The notes: generated by a model from the sequence alone, not told the origin. 64,000 nt of DNA from Nepenthes gracilis (GCA_033239525.1 BSYO01000036.1:6346126-6410125), one strand, 5' to 3'. Positions 35,228 to 48,600 are shown, numbered from the stretch's first letter. Made by a program: numbers and translations.

Positions 35228-35910
35228 TGTCACGAACCCGAACCAAGTAGGTCAATTTAAATGATTAACTATAATTTCTAAAATTTAAAATCCCAAATAA
35301 TTTTAAGCAAATAATACTATGTCCTAAAATTCGGGTGTGACAAATCAAAATATATACTCAACAAAATTAAAATCCTCACAGGACCTCATCGAATAACCGT
35401 CCGAACAATATAAATGTGACATGCTCTACAATCATCGTAAGGGAGGTAATAATCCAACCCAAAAATCATCATTAAACATAACATAATATTCAAACTATTC
35501 CCAAAATATAACAACAAGCTCATAACCAGCCAATTCCATAATTCAAATACATCAAATATCCATATAAACCATAATAAAACTGAAACTCACCAAAACGGAC
35601 GAATATCTGACAGATCACGTCTTTACTCCTGTACTGCATCCGAACCTTCTACTCTGAAGGGACAAAACAGAAAAATGAGTCTAATGCCCAACAAGTATCA
35701 TATTTAGTCAAAAGGAGTCCAATAAATCAGATGAGAGGTCAATTGATGAAAATCCAATCAAATTTCAGAATAAATCCAAATCGCCGATAAGACAAATTCA
35801 ACCAAAATCTAAGATCCAAATTTCGAAATCCAATGGTAGTCTCGTACTCAAATCAAATATTCAAGTCCAAACAAATGTCCAAATTTTAAAAATAGTCCTT
35901 ATTGGGACGT

Positions 35911-35942
<32 letters not shown>

Positions 35943-37339
35943 CCAAAACAAAGGTGATCCGAACCAATTCCAAAACTGATGTCAATCCAAGTCCAAATCC
36001 GAGTCCGAGTCCAAGTCCAAATCCAATGCCCGATCAGCTTGTGATCTGGGGCAAAATCCAATAGCCGGATGATCCAATAGCGTGCGCAGAGACCGAAGTA
36101 GCACCGCGACAGAAGTTCCAAAGGTTCGGATCAAAACATATAATCAAAATCATTTGTACGAGACATACCAAGCCCAATTATAGGTAAAATCGGCGAATCT
36201 CAAATTCAAGTCCAAAAATCCATATCCAAATCAAAGTCCAATACCAATTAATGTAAAAATACAAATTATGCACCAAATTTGGGTTCTCATTATTTAAAGA
36301 CTAACTTGAGGAAGGGTTACACATAATCCCGGTAACCTTAGGCCAAAATTCATGTACTGTATACCCATAGATAAGGTTGCTCGCTATGTTTTGCCACCCG
36401 CGGCTTTGGGTGCATTCCTCAAGTTTGTCAGATATATTAGGACATCCGAATATATTCTAAGGTCAAGTCAAATTGTCCAAATGGGAAGGGTCACTACTCC
36501 AAGCCTTTCCTGCCGGCGGAAAGGGATTTTCAAATAACAAAATAATCTCCCCGTCGGGAGCTGGCCAAAATCCAATAATCTAAATCCAAATGTAGTGACC
36601 ACAACCCGACACGTGCATGTGACTGCACGGCCAATGCAAAGTTTCGTGCTCATTTTTAATATAAAAATATACAATATCCAATAAATTATTCGGACTTTCA
36701 GAAAATATTAAATTCTCCAAAATCATAAAACCCAGTCCAACAACCCCCAAGATATCCAATGAACTATACATGCATGTCCAGAATAAATAAACGGTTGTAC
36801 CAAAATTTCATGCATGCTAGTAAAAATTTCAAATATTATCCAAAATATATCAGAAATTAAATTAGACCAAAGAGGGGGTTTACAGATACTTGCCTGGACC
36901 TCATACTTTGCAGATCTGAAGAAAAGATGTCCCGAAGTGCCTCAATCGACACTCTCTCTTTCCTGCCGCGCGTGACCCTCGCCCAACCGCTCTGTCTCCT
37001 CTGCACAGCAGCCGTGCTGCTCACCCATGGCATCGCCAGTCACCCACGGCCACCGTCGATTGCCGGCGTACCACCATCGGCTAAATTTCCAACCGCCGAC
37101 AACCACCAGCCACTCATAGCCGCCGACGACCACCAACACTGCGCTGATTACGCCGCACGCCGCCATCGTCAACCTCCGATTCCCCTTCTTCTTCCTTGCA
37201 CAGAGCAAAAAATGGTGCCTTGATTTCCTACTCTCTCTCCTCGATCCATCCTTATCTCCTGTTTTCTTTCTTTTTTTTTTGTTTCTTTTTTTTTTTCATT
37301 TCAATTCTTATCTTCTTCATTATCCCCCTTTTTTTTCAT

Positions 37340-37389
<50 letters not shown>

Positions 37390-37598
37390 ATTATATATAT
37401 ATATTTCATTTTAGTTTTCTTTTATTCCAAAATCCAAATCGATATTCGGGTGATAATGCAGACGCACCTCGGGTGCCATCCTGACTGATCTAAATGTCGA
37501 TTCAAATTTCATAAAATCTAATTAATTTTTGCCACGTCCGAAATACTCAAAATCACAATTGATATTAAATTGGTCCAAATAAAATCAGGGATATTACA
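35228..37598 (-). mobile_element. Solo LTR C, gypsy type, with perfect TSD
   Basis: On the minus strand it starts TGTAATATCCC and ends GGTTCGTGACA. TATTC flanks it on both sides (35223-35227 and 37599-37603), a perfect 5-bp target duplication. It interrupts the gypsy reverse transcriptase, which continues in the right sense on the far side. It holds (AT)n tracts (35904-35942, 37349-37384) and a GC-rich CCACC-type region at 36950-37180 that gives a chance ORF. It is related to solo LTR D in opposite orientation. Confidence 0.88.
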
Positions 37599-37700
37599 TA
37601 TTCGGTCAAGTGTATCACCTTGGGATGCTCTAGTACTCTTTCTGAAAAAAAAAGGACGAATCAATAAGACTTTATATTGACTATCAAGAATGGACTTTAA
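37599..37700 (+). pseudogene. Gypsy RT relic, continuation past solo LTR C
   Basis: Codons from the TATTC duplicate onward resemble the SPWGAPVLFVKKKDG block of gypsy reverse transcriptase (here SPWDALVLFLKKKG). It fades by about 37700, where the copia relic begins. Confidence 0.75.
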
Positions 37701-37739
37701 GGGACATTTGACACGTTTCAGGCATCCGATTCAATCTTT

Positions 37740-38213
37740 TATCGCCCGAAATATTTAATATGAAAGTTACTGCAACACATTTTGTGAAAGCTCATAATAG
37801 CTTACTAGAGTGTCTCTAATAATGGTACGTGATAAGAAATTATCAAATTTACATGTATTGCCAGTTTCGCTTTCTAATGGTTACTTAAACATGACTAATA
37901 TTGGTCAATCCTCCAAATAGTGGTATAGTCGGCTTAACCATATGAGTGAAAAGAAGTTAAGTTATCTTGCGAAGAAGAGCTTTCTTATAGAGTAAAAGTG
38001 GCCAAATTGAAAACTTATCCTCATTGTATGGTAGGAAAGTAACGAAGAGTTTCATTTTATAGAAGTTATTTATAAAAAAAGGCAAGCCTTCTTAAGCTTG
38101 TACACATCGACATATGCGGCTTAATGAAGATAAGAGGAAATTATTCATAAACTTCCGATAATACACTCTATTTCTTTACCTTCATTGTCGATTGTTCAAG
38201 CAATTGTAGGTGT
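37740..38213 (+). pseudogene. Copia relic 2, piece 1 (pre-integrase and integrase start)
   Basis: Shows LSNLHVLPVS, RLNHMSEKKLSYLAKKSF and a Cys motif region, parallel to 15220-15630 of the intronic copia element. It stops abruptly at GGTGT (38209-38213), the point where block E was inserted. Confidence 0.85.
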
Positions 38214-38383
38214 ATATGGTGACCCGAATTTAGAATGTCCAAACCTGGCTTGACCCAACTATGTAAAACCTCAAACACAATTCAATATTATAATAAGATC
38301 TTATAAATGATATATCAATACTAACTGTCCACATCCTCACATGCACTAAGGCATGAATTTAGGTATATTCAAAACTCTAACGT

Positions 38384-38541
38384 CGTGTTTGATTGCAGGA
38401 ATTGTGGTGGAATGGAATTTCTATTCCCATGGGAATAGAAATTCTCCCGTTTGGTTAGTAGTAGGATGGGAATAATGATTTCTTAAAAATTACTATTCCC
38501 ACACATGTTGGAATAACAATTCTCACATATTATTATTATTA

Positions 38542-38586
<45 letters not shown>

Positions 38587-38953
38587 GTTGTTATTATTAA
38601 TTGTTAGGTATTATTATTATATTATTATTATTATTATTATTAGATATTATTATTACATATTATTATTATTGTTATTTCATATTATTATTTTATTATTATT
38701 ATTATTATTATTATTACATATTATTATTATTATATTTATTATTATTACATATTATTATTATTGTTATTATTATTATTTTCATATTATTCCTCATACTATT
38801 CTACAAACTAAACAATGAAATATTAATTTTTACCTTATTCTATTCTAACAACAAAATACAAGAATAACAATTTTAATTCTATTATCATTATTTTCTATTC
38901 CTTGAAAGAACTATTTTATTCCCATATTATTCTATTCTAATAACTAAATGTAC
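38384..38953 (-). mobile_element. MITE copy 3 with (ATT)n core
   Basis: Reverse-oriented relative to copies 1 and 2. Its right part is a close reverse complement of the left part of copy 1. The left terminus (CGTGTTTGATTGCAGGAAT) resembles the terminal repeat of copy 2. The (ATT)n array spans about 38527-38780; ORFs over it are low-complexity artefacts. Confidence 0.75.
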
Positions 38954-40334
38954 CGTAAGGGACATAACTAAAAAAAATAAATATTCATTTGATGTCTAGG
39001 AAAGCAAATAAAACCTTTCTAGCCCTCAATTATAAAAGCTATTAGGCTTTGGGATCGTCTCCACCTAGTAGCTCAACAGCAAAAGTAAGAACTTCAGCCA
39101 GTAGTACGAACTACACTAATTTGAAACTAATAAAATATATTGATAAGTTAAATACCGAATAAATAATAATAATTAATAATACATAATAATCAATAATAAT
39201 CTTAAATAAATAATATCAAAATATACAAAAGTAATAATAATAATATAAAACTTAATAATAAACTTTATTTGTGACCAAATAACTTATCGTAACTACAATT
39301 GAAAGTAACAACCAGAATATATCCCATCAAACCCACATATCATGATGACAAAAAGGATTACCCAACATCCAAATTCAAATAAAAATATAGGTTTCGCTAA
39401 TATTGTCAAGTAGAGGCATCTACTACAACGGATATTTTAACAACTTCATTGAATATATTTTGTCGTTGTGAACCGAAAATTGTGTATCCACGCCCCAATG
39501 GTTAGGTAACTATCACAAGGTAGCCACCGTTTACAATTTTGGTATGTGACCAAATCCATGGTCTTTCAAGACCTTCCAAATGCGGATGTGTAAAAGTCTC
39601 AATCAAATCCTATATGTAAATTTTCAATTCTTGGTATAGGTATTAGCCTAAGAGAATTTCTAACTCTCTATATAAAACTAGCCTCATAGAATTCTCAGCT
39701 TTCTAAACATGTCAAATCTCGTATTCACTATGATATTTCTTAGTATCACACTATACGATGATCACATAATTATAAGTATCCATCTACTAAACTTAGACCT
39801 CAATCACTAGACATGGACTAAATGTTAGATGATTATAGATTATATTAAAATTTTACAAATTTTATACTCCTTGATCATAAAGTAACTAAAAAGGTTATCT
39901 AAGACAACACAAAGAAATGATTATCAAGGAGATCAAGAAATCAATAAATAAGTTAAGTATTTCACTCCTATTGTCTCATTAGACCCACCGTAGCCCACTA
40001 AGCCATATGGTCCAAAACACAAAGCTTCCTACATCCTAAGTTCAAAGCTAACCTTAAGTATAAAACTGAACATTAAGTTCATAACTAACACTAAATTTAA
40101 GCCGACTCATAAAATTCAACTTATTTGGAATGGAATATTAATCTAAACATATCATAGTATAAGGATAATAATCAAACATATATGAATGCGTGAGTTCAAC
40201 ATATGAACGATTTGCTTGAAATCCTTAGCAACTCCAGTGAGGGTTATATTGAGGTAGTTCTCTATGATTGCTGTCACTAATTTGTCCATCGATTTTTCCC
40301 ACTTTGGATAAGCAAACCTAACTTTTGACAATGT

Positions 40335-41035
40335 AACATTAAATTACGTATTTTATAGAGTAAGAATACTAAAATTATGGCAATAAATGCATTTATTTAC
40401 ATATACACGATTGGTTCGAAAATGACCTGAAATCACAGTTGCTGTGAAATAACAAATTTTAGTATTTCTCAATCCTCCTTTATTACTTGATTTCTATATC
40501 GTAGAGGCATCGAAATCAAAATTCATCAATGTGATATTAAAATCTGGATGTTATAGTATGAAAACAGTAACATTATTAACACAAATATATTACTATAATA
40601 TATAAATGATTAGCTCAAAAATTGCTCATCACCTTGGCCATAGGTAATATGAATATATTTTAGTGTTCATCATAACATTTTCATCATTTAATTACTAACA
40701 TTTCAGATAATTGAAATTATATTTCATCAATGAAAGATCAAACTATATATATTATAATATAAAATACTAATTTTATTGATATGAATGTATTAATACATTA
40801 TATAAATGGCTAACTTGAAAATCGCTCGTCATCTCAACTAAAGATAAAATAGATAGATTTCAATATTTATTGTAATATCTTTGATGCTCGAATACCATCA
40901 CTTTGGTAATCAAAATCATGTTTCCTTAATAAAAAATTAAATTACGCATGATAGTATAAAAGCAGCAACTTTATTAGTATAAACACATTAATATAATATA
41001 CAAACAGTAGGCCGGAATATAGCTCAGAAAATTGA
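40335..41035 (+). repeat. Degenerate tandem repeat, about 200-bp unit, 3 to 4 copies
   Basis: A recurring order of phrases marks the unit: ATCAAAAT..CAT, GATAGTATAAAAGCAG, ATATATAAATGRYTARCT, then a TTTTAGTRTTCATCATAA-like stretch. Starts are near 40515, 40710 and 40919, with an earlier partial unit. A related piece lies on the other strand at 48270-48600. Confidence 0.65.
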
Positions 41036-42039
41036 TTTTTCTCACCCAGCCATGTTCGTCTTCTTCTTTATTGCCATGTTATTGTACACACGATTTACAG
41101 GGCCCGAAATTTGCTTCTCATGGAAGTTTTCTACCTCAACAAATTCGTAATACTACTTTCATAGCAAATTCAAGCCAACTAAAGAAGATTTGAGTAATTT
41201 AATGCGGCAAACACTGAATTTTACTTGCCCCATTTTCTCTTCTCCTTGGCACATCAGCACAGCAGTGTACAAGCTTTCCGGACTCTTCCCTCACTCTTCC
41301 CTCTCCAGCATATTAGCATCTGTGTGTGTGTATATATATATATATATTATGAGGGCTGAAAACCTAATGGTTCCTAGGGTTAGACGCTTCCCCCACCAGC
41401 TAATACTTTCCCCTTGTGATAATATCTCCAAAAATATATCATTCTTCCCAAACACCATCCATTAACCGAGCCAGATCCTCACTTCCAATAATAGAGACTC
41501 TAATTATTTTGCTAGAAAATTCTCCCTTCATTTAATTGTTTGCACAACTAAGTTGCCAAATATAGATATAGATATAAATATATAGATATGTGCACGCCCC
41601 ATATTTTACCAAATGACGTACTTTTGATTTCATTTCATTTCCGTGGAGATTAAGGTAAGGTTCCAGTTTAATATTTAATAATATTGTTCTTCAATTATTG
41701 CCAAAACCTTCCAAACATTTGCATACTATCCTGAAATATTCCAACAATTTACCTAATGTAAAAAGTTTGGCCCACTAATGTACATATATTTCTAGTTATT
41801 TGGGACAAGGTTTAACTCCTTGGACTAATCCTAATCCAACCCATAAAAGTTTGATTCAATAATATTTAAGTCTTCTAGAACCTTCAAATGAATATGTCCG
41901 GCCTAGTTAAGATAATTCACAAATATCCAAGGCCAATTAGGCTCAATGGCCAAATATTCGTTTTGAAAAAAATTCTTCTGCAATTTAATTATTTAAATTA
42001 ATAATCAATCATCTAATTAACCATAGCAAGAAACATCAG

Positions 42040-42626
42040 GGTGTTTCTTTAAAGGCTTTAAGGGCTTTCAAATACTTTCATGTGTTAGTCCAAAATAAAT
42101 AGGAAAGAAGTTGAAATACATTTGTAGTAACAACGAAAGTTAATACTTTGGGACTTTTGATTCATATTGTCACACACAAGACATTTGACAACAAAATACC
42201 CCACCCCAAGAAGCCACAATTGAATGGAGTGGCATTAAGAATAAAACGAATATTGATTGTAAGAATATAATGCATTCTGTTGGAGGTGAAGCAACTCAGT
42301 ACATTTTTGGAGAAGGTATGGCTTACTTTATCAATCTTTTGGCAAGTATTCCATTGAACAGAAATGTCCCGAACAACATGTAGTTTTAGAATGACATTGC
42401 TTATGATCATTTGATAGAATTCGGATACAAAGCTTACATTCATGTACCAAGGCACTGGAGGACCAAGTTTATTACTAAAATAAGAGAGTTCATCTTCCTT
42501 GGTTTTGAGAAGATGAGTTTAGCTACCTGCTTTACCGTCTGGATAAAAGAAGTTTGTGAGATCCGTGGATGTTGTACTCATATAGGATGTGACCATTGAA
42601 AATATTGGAAAGATCAAGAAGATAAC
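42040..42626 (+). pseudogene. Copia relic 2, piece 2 (integrase C-part)
   Basis: Continues the integrase from 38213: GKKLKYI, later FGYKAYIHVPRHWRTKF and REFIFLGFEK as in the copia integrase C-terminal region. Stops and frameshifts are frequent. It is cut at 42626 by LTR A in the linker before RT. Confidence 0.85.
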
Positions 42627-44700
42627 TGTAAGATACAAGTTTTAAATTTTAAATTTTTATTATGACTAATTAAGTTAAGGTAAATAAAGTTGAAGTCAAA
42701 GAAGAAATAAACTGAGTCAAAGTCAATTTTAGACCAGGTTTTATTGAGTTGAAGAATACTTGATCAGCACCTGACGAATGTACATGTGTATTCTAGGCAG
42801 AGATGCCGTGCCTGATAGATACCTGATTGAAATTCGAGCATATTTTTTGATGTGTTTATGCTCGATGATGCCTAAGCAATACCTGAACGTACTATGGTAG
42901 AATGCCAGTGCTTGACACATGCTCGTACACCACAATATTTGTTTGCGATGTCCGATGCACGCCTGACGTGCACACATGCGTTAATCTCCTATATAAGTCA
43001 CGTTTAACTGATTTTCGGTCATTTTCTATTAGATCGTGAGTGGAGAAAGAGAAGAAGAAGAGAGAAAAAGAGATAGAAGAAATTATAGAATGCCAACTAA
43101 ATTGAATCAAAGTAAGATTTTAGTAAATTTAAAATTAAGGTAAGTACATTCTAAATCTTTTTTTCTTTGTTACTAATCTTTTCTTATTTTATTAAATATT
43201 TATTATTTTAAATACTCATACATATCATAATTTTATAGTTAAAATGTTTAACTTTATGTGTATGAACTTTCACTCTCACTTTTTATCATTTTTATGAAAG
43301 TCATATTTTTAGTTTATGTACATTGGTTTGCTAAATTTTTTCTCTACAAACATATTTATGCATTTATTGAATTTCTAATTTAAGACTCTAATATGTTATA
43401 AATTTTATATATAATGTTTTTGCATACTTAAAATCACTAAGTATATGTTTTGCATGTTTTAAAATTTCATCAATTTGTCATTGCATGTTAAACAATTGAA
43501 AGAAAATGTGAGAATTATAGAAATTTTTTTATTTTCTCTACACTTCTTATTATAAATAATTTCACATGTTTGAAAATTTCATATTAACGCTTCTATATGT
43601 TCAAAAATTTACATATTTAAGTTCTTACAGAATTTTTATATAATTATTTAAAAGGATTATGAAGAAAATTCTACAATTTGTTAAAAATTAAAAATATTTT
43701 CTCTAAAATAAAAAAAAATACAATGATTATTTAAAATTGTATAGAGTTTCATTTGTTTATATATCAGACAATTATAAGATATTCAACGGTGGTCTATTAT
43801 GACATCTCTTAATATATTATAATGATTATCGAGGTTTGAACTTATCATCCACGGTTGAAAACAGTGTCTGGCCTCGTTTATAGGATAATATATATAATAA
43901 CTCACCTATGAGTTTTAAATTATAGTATAAGTTCTTTGGTTATGTAAAAATAAATATAACATAGACTTCGATTATTTATTTGTTTAGTAGGTAAGGCCAT
44001 ACTAGCCATTGGTTCATATAAAATAATTATATTTGAATAAAACTTACATGGCACATTTGATTAAGAACCAAAAAAGAAAGTTGAAAAGCTATGCATATTT
44101 CTTATGAAAATTCACGACATGACATCTGAATTTGATTTATTATCCCTTTTGATATATTTTAATATAAATTGTATGTTAAATTATGTAATTATATATCTTA
44201 TTGAACTTTTGACTAACTTTTACTTTTTATTTTTTTGCTAACCCCTTTAGATCAGTGGACACGGGCACTTATTGGTAGGGATTATGGTCAAGGAGTTAAT
44301 TTAAGGAAACAAACTTATTTGGATATTTTGGTATTGTATTTTATTTAGAAAAATAGTTTTAGGATGTTATTTAAAATTTCGATTGGTGGAGTTAGTATTA
44401 TACGATAGTTTAAAATACTCTTACCCTGTGATGTTAGATTCAAATTTTCTTATTTGGTTATATGTTTAGTCTAATTTTAGTGTAGATATGGGCCCTTAAA
44501 TGTGTTAATGTCATGAGATAGTTTGTACTTCCCACTACCTGATAATATGGCATTTTAGATCCTATCATTAGATTATTTATTTTATTTAGGTCAATTATAA
44601 TATCGACGTGAAACTCACATTTATCATTAATTTAGGCTTACTAAATATTAATGAAAAGATATCATTAATTATTATTCGGGTTTGTTAAAGGGACATGACA
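42627..44700 (+). mobile_element. LTR A (probable solo LTR) in copia relic 2
   Basis: Starts TGTAAGATACAAG and ends GGGACATGACA. It is collinear with LTR B (51841-54039): shared stretches include GAGTCAAAGTCAA, a GATTTTRGTAAATTTAAA leader and the GACATGACA / GACGTAACA end. Copia coding sequence adjoins on both sides in register, which argues for insertion of a solo LTR. Flanks ATAAC and TTAGC agree at 3 of 5 bases only. Confidence 0.75.
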
Positions 44701-45605
44701 TTAGCTCCTTGTAACAACGATCTACTATGTAACATCAATTTGACACTGACGACCCCACCACCCATTGAGATTGAAGACAACGAAAATGCAAGCGATGCTC
44801 ATGTTGATATACACGGTGATGTTTTACTACTCTGACAATATGCGAGATATTTATGTCCTTTCTCACACCATTTGGTTAATGAGTATGTATTGTTTTCTGA
44901 CAACATAGAACCTAAATATTTTGATGAAGTGAGGGAGGACGTGTACAAGAAGTGGATGGTTACTATACAAAACAAGATGTCGTCATTATATAAGAATCAT
45001 ATGTTCAAGGTAATGAAGTTGTTTAGTACAAACAAGCATTCAAAATCAAATGGATATACTTGTTAAAGCATGAAGATGACAATTCACAACAGAGGTACAA
45101 ATCAAGGTTGACTGTAAAGGGATTCAACCAACAGAAAGACTTTGATTTGTGGTGAAGACATCCTCTATTTGTGTTGTATTCAGTTTGGCAGCATGCGCTA
45201 ATCTAAAAGTGGAACAACTTGATACGCAGATGCATTTCTCTATGGTGACTTGAAGGAAGAGATCGATATGAAGCAATTGGAGATTTTCCATGTTAAGGTG
45301 AAAAAGCACTTGATATGCCGTTTGAATAAGAGGCCCTATGACCTTAAACAAGTTTTGTGGTAATGGTACAAGAAGTTAGAAAATATCATAATAGAACGAG
45401 GCTACTAGAAGATGACTTTGGACGATCATGTTTTTATGTAAAGGTTCTTCAAGAGAGACTTTGTAGTCCCTTTACTCTATACAGATAACATACTCACAGT
45501 TGGGAGTAACATGTTTTGAAATAACGAGTTGAAAAAGCAACTATGCAAGTCTTTCGTGAGGAAAGACTTACGACTAATTATAATACCATAATATTTTAAT
45601 TTAAA
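44701..45605 (+). pseudogene. Copia relic 2, piece 3 (reverse transcriptase)
   Basis: RT region parallel to 16450-17240 of the intronic copia: a YVLFSDNIEPKYFDE start, NQQKDFD and LEQLDTQMHF-like stretches across frames, a decayed YVDD region near 45475-45500, then LKKQLCKSF and KDL. It ends near 45605, where further insertions begin. Confidence 0.8.
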
Positions 45606-46188
45606 TTTATTAAACTTCTAATTAGGATAGGCCATTAGTTAGTGTAATTAAAGACCTATTATTACAGTTGAGATTGGATTAATTTTTGTATTATGGTTGG
45701 ACATTTTAGATTTGCATAGTTTTAAATGGGTATTTTGGTAATTTTTTATTGGTAGTCAATAATTATTTTTTCAGGTTTAGACTATTAATTAGGATTGTAG
45801 TGACTTTATTACATTCTTTGCGCATTAGTAAAGAAATGAAAACTAATTAAATTAAGGTCTCAATTGCTCTCTAACCTTATAGAAATCCACCTAGGCATGC
45901 ATCCTATCCAAATTTAATGTTAGAATTAATCTTATCCTAAAGAAATAGAATTAATAGGAGTGGTGGAATCAAACCCCTAGCCACACCTCCTTAGTTGTTT
46001 CACACTATATTATTATGCTAACCCCTTGTATACTTAACCTTGACCCATCATTAGTCTAGTAATAATTTGGCATCAGTAAAATTAAATTGTAATTCTTGGT
46101 TCTTGCCCCTTGCTGCCACCTTGATTGTTCACACCAACAATTGACATTTTCTCTTTTTCTCCATTTCAGTTACTTCTTTTACATTTAT
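45606..46188. other. Possible LTR fragment with PBS-like end
   Basis: Unassigned sequence that interrupts copia relic 2. TTGGCATCAG at 46067-46076 resembles the copia primer site TTGGTATCAG, so the stretch before it may be a copia LTR. No partner LTR was found. Confidence 0.3.
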
Positions 46189-46774
46189 ACGTTTGGTTAC
46201 TGGAATGGAATAAGGTGAGAATAGAATAGTTATTCTCAGAAAATAGAATAGGAAGGGAATAGAGTTGGAATTATTATTCTCATATTTGGTTGTTGGAATA
46301 GAATAATGTGGGAATTAGTATTCCATTGTTTGGTTTGTAGAATAGTATGAGGAATAATGTTGGAATAGTAATAATAATAATAATAATATATAATAATTAT
46401 ATGTATTAGTAATAAAATAATAATAATTATTATAATTATAAATAATAATAATAATATTATTATTATTATGTATTAGTAATAATAATAATATGTAATAATA
46501 ATAATATTATTATTATTATGTATTAGTAATAATAATAATAATTAATAATATTATTAAAATTTAATAATAATAATAATAATAGGAAATAACTATTCCCATA
46601 TACGTGGGAATAACTATTCCCACCTTTTATGTGAGAATAGATATTCTCAGATTTGTGGGAATAAATATTCCATTGGAATATTTATTCCCGCCTAATTTAC
46701 CAACCAAACAAAGAAATTATAATTTTTGGAGGAATTAGCAAAAAATAGAATTGCAATTCCAGTGAACCAAACGT
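46189..46774 (+). mobile_element. MITE copy 2, complete, with TIRs and (AAT)n core
   Basis: 586 bp. Left end ACGTTTGGTTACTGGAAT and right end (inverted) ACGTTTGGTTCACTGGAAT form terminal inverted repeats. The core is a broken (AAT)n / (ATT)n array at about 46365-46580. The subterminal parts are rich in GGAATAG and its complement. A target-site duplication is not clear, so the superfamily stays open. Confidence 0.82.
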
Positions 46775-47666
46775 GAGGTAACCTTATTGTTTAACTTGAC
46801 CATTAAGTAGGAAGAAGAGAATTTATTAGAGATCTTGATTTATTTTCACAGCTGGCTCTTCTTTAATGATTTCCCACATCACGACTTAATTATTTCTTCT
46901 ATTTATTAATGTGGTGGAATGTACCCTGTAAGTGGGCGGCTGATTTCTCTCTTTATTTTTACACTTGAATCTTAACTCTATTTAAGTGGAGGCCGCCCCC
47001 TTGTCTTCATCTTTGTTGTACTTCTGTTCTTCCGAGTAAAAGAAATGAACCATGAGTTAGAGTAGAAGATGGAAGCAACCTTCCTGACCTTCTTTTGCAT
47101 TGGATCCATCATTTGGTAGTAATTTTGAAATTCATTCAAAGAGTAATAGTATTAGCTGTTTGTATTGATTGATTTGTTATTTTACCACGTCACGAGGCAA
47201 GTGAAATCTTTATTATTCTTGAATATTCTTACCTCAATAAATAAAATTTAAACTGTTCTTAAATATTCTTATATTTATAAGTAAAATATCTATTAATTTA
47301 GAACATTTTTACCTTTACAAGTAAAATCATTATTATTCTTGAACATTCTCATTATTGTATGTAAAATCCCTTCTCCCTTTATCATTCTAGCATCTTCAAG
47401 CCATTTTCTAGCTCCTATCATTGCCATTTTCCTCGTCTCATTTGGAACCCCAAGTTCCATTACCATCAACCATGAGCATCATTTTGGTTTCAAGAGAAAT
47501 CAAATAGGAGGTACACGTTGATTATCATATTTTGCTTAGGCTTGCAAAAGTGGGTTCTTAACAATATTAACAAGGATAGTGAGCGTTTGAGTAGATTAAC
47601 AGTTGTAACTCGAGTGAACAGTAACTAGTCCCAGGGAGAATACAATGAATAGTACTTAAGAGAGTG
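46775..47666. other. Intergenic or retroelement filler, no gene seen
   Basis: AT-rich. A diverged short repeat of TTATTCTTGAATATTCTTA-like phrases recurs at 47210-47350. No coding domain. Confidence 0.4.
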
Positions 47667-48140
47667 ATGTTAGAAATATATTCCACATGACATATGAATT
47701 ATTAATTTATTAAATTGATTAAATAATCTTATTGGTTTATATATATAATAAAGAGACATTTTCTAAAAAACACGTCCGTTTAAGACGTATCCATTGATGA
47801 AAAGAATATATTATTTCTCAATAGATATGTTCTTTAGTAAATAGATATGCCTATTTGAGACATATCCATTGAGCGACTGTATATTACTTCTCAACGATTA
47901 TATCTATTCATGATACATTTCTTGGGCAAAAGGAGGGACATTTTGATAATTTGAAAATGGTCATCTCTCCCTCTATAAAAGGACGTCATTAGACATCATT
48001 TTGGGACACATAAGATTTGTTAAAGTTCTACAAATTATAAAGAAAAGAGAAAAACATATCTCCCGATTCTTCGAGATAAGAACAATTACGCTATTGTATA
48101 AGTAATTAACACTTGATGGATCAGGTACATTAAATATTAT
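47667..48140 (+). mobile_element. Possible copia-type LTR, right end unclear
   Basis: Begins TGTTAGAAATATATTCC, holds diverged repeats of a GAGACATATCCATTGA-like motif, and then CTATAAAAGG (a TATA-like box, about 47973-47982) followed by a short leader. This is LTR-like architecture, but the end and any partner are not visible. Confidence 0.35.
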
Positions 48141-48269
48141 TTTATACTTAATTAATTAGTAAAGAATTACGATAATGAAGATCTTATGAATTAAAATTGC
48201 ATCTCACTAAAGTTTCTTATAAGTGAGACTTAGGTTTCAAACTATTTTCGAGTTTATCATTTATACATT

Positions 48270-48600
48270 TATCCGATATGTTGATGTCTTTAAAATCATT
48301 ATTTTTATACTATAAATGCTATAGTATAAAAATTTATGAACGAAATGCTATTTTGATTACTGAAATGGTAAGAATCGAGTGACGAAAATACTATAATGAA
48401 TATTAAAATATGTTCATCCTACCTTGGTTGAAGTGATAGACAATATTTTGACTAATTATTTATATAATAAATTAATATGTTTATAACAGTAAATTCTCTA
48501 TGTTTACTTTATGATATACTAAGGTTAATGTTATGTTGACGAAATATGATTTTGATCAACCAAAGATGTAAAAATTGATTGATGAAAACGTATCGATGAA
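48270..48600 (-). repeat. About 199-bp repeat, 1.5 units, related to 40335-41035
   Basis: On the minus strand the same phrase order as in the 40.3-41.0 kb array is seen (ATCAAAAT.., TATATAAATAATTAGTCAAAA, ATATTTTAATATTCATTATA). Two unit starts lie 199 bp apart (TTTTGAT ending at 48357 and 48556). Confidence 0.6.

Larger units (their letters stand above)
38214..42039 (-). mobile_element. LTR-like block E inserted in copia relic 2
   Basis: 3.8-kb block between two adjoining parts of one copia integrase. GGTGT occurs at both edges (38209-38213 and 42040-42044), fitting a 5-bp duplication, although TG...CA ends would put the borders three or one bases further in. No coding domain is seen. It contains MITE copy 3 and a degenerate 200-bp tandem repeat. 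A minus-strand (TA)n then CACACAG tract with a GC-richer leader lies near 41280-41400. I infer a solo LTR; it may be composite. Confidence 0.5.

Noticed and set aside
36927..37223. Open frames of 98 and 88 residues in the GC-rich part of solo LTR C
   Set aside because: They overlap on both strands, show no domain, and lie in an LTR leader with CCACC-type composition.
38585..38867. Open frames rich in Leu, Ile and Tyr
   Set aside because: Direct translations of the (ATT)n array in MITE copy 3.
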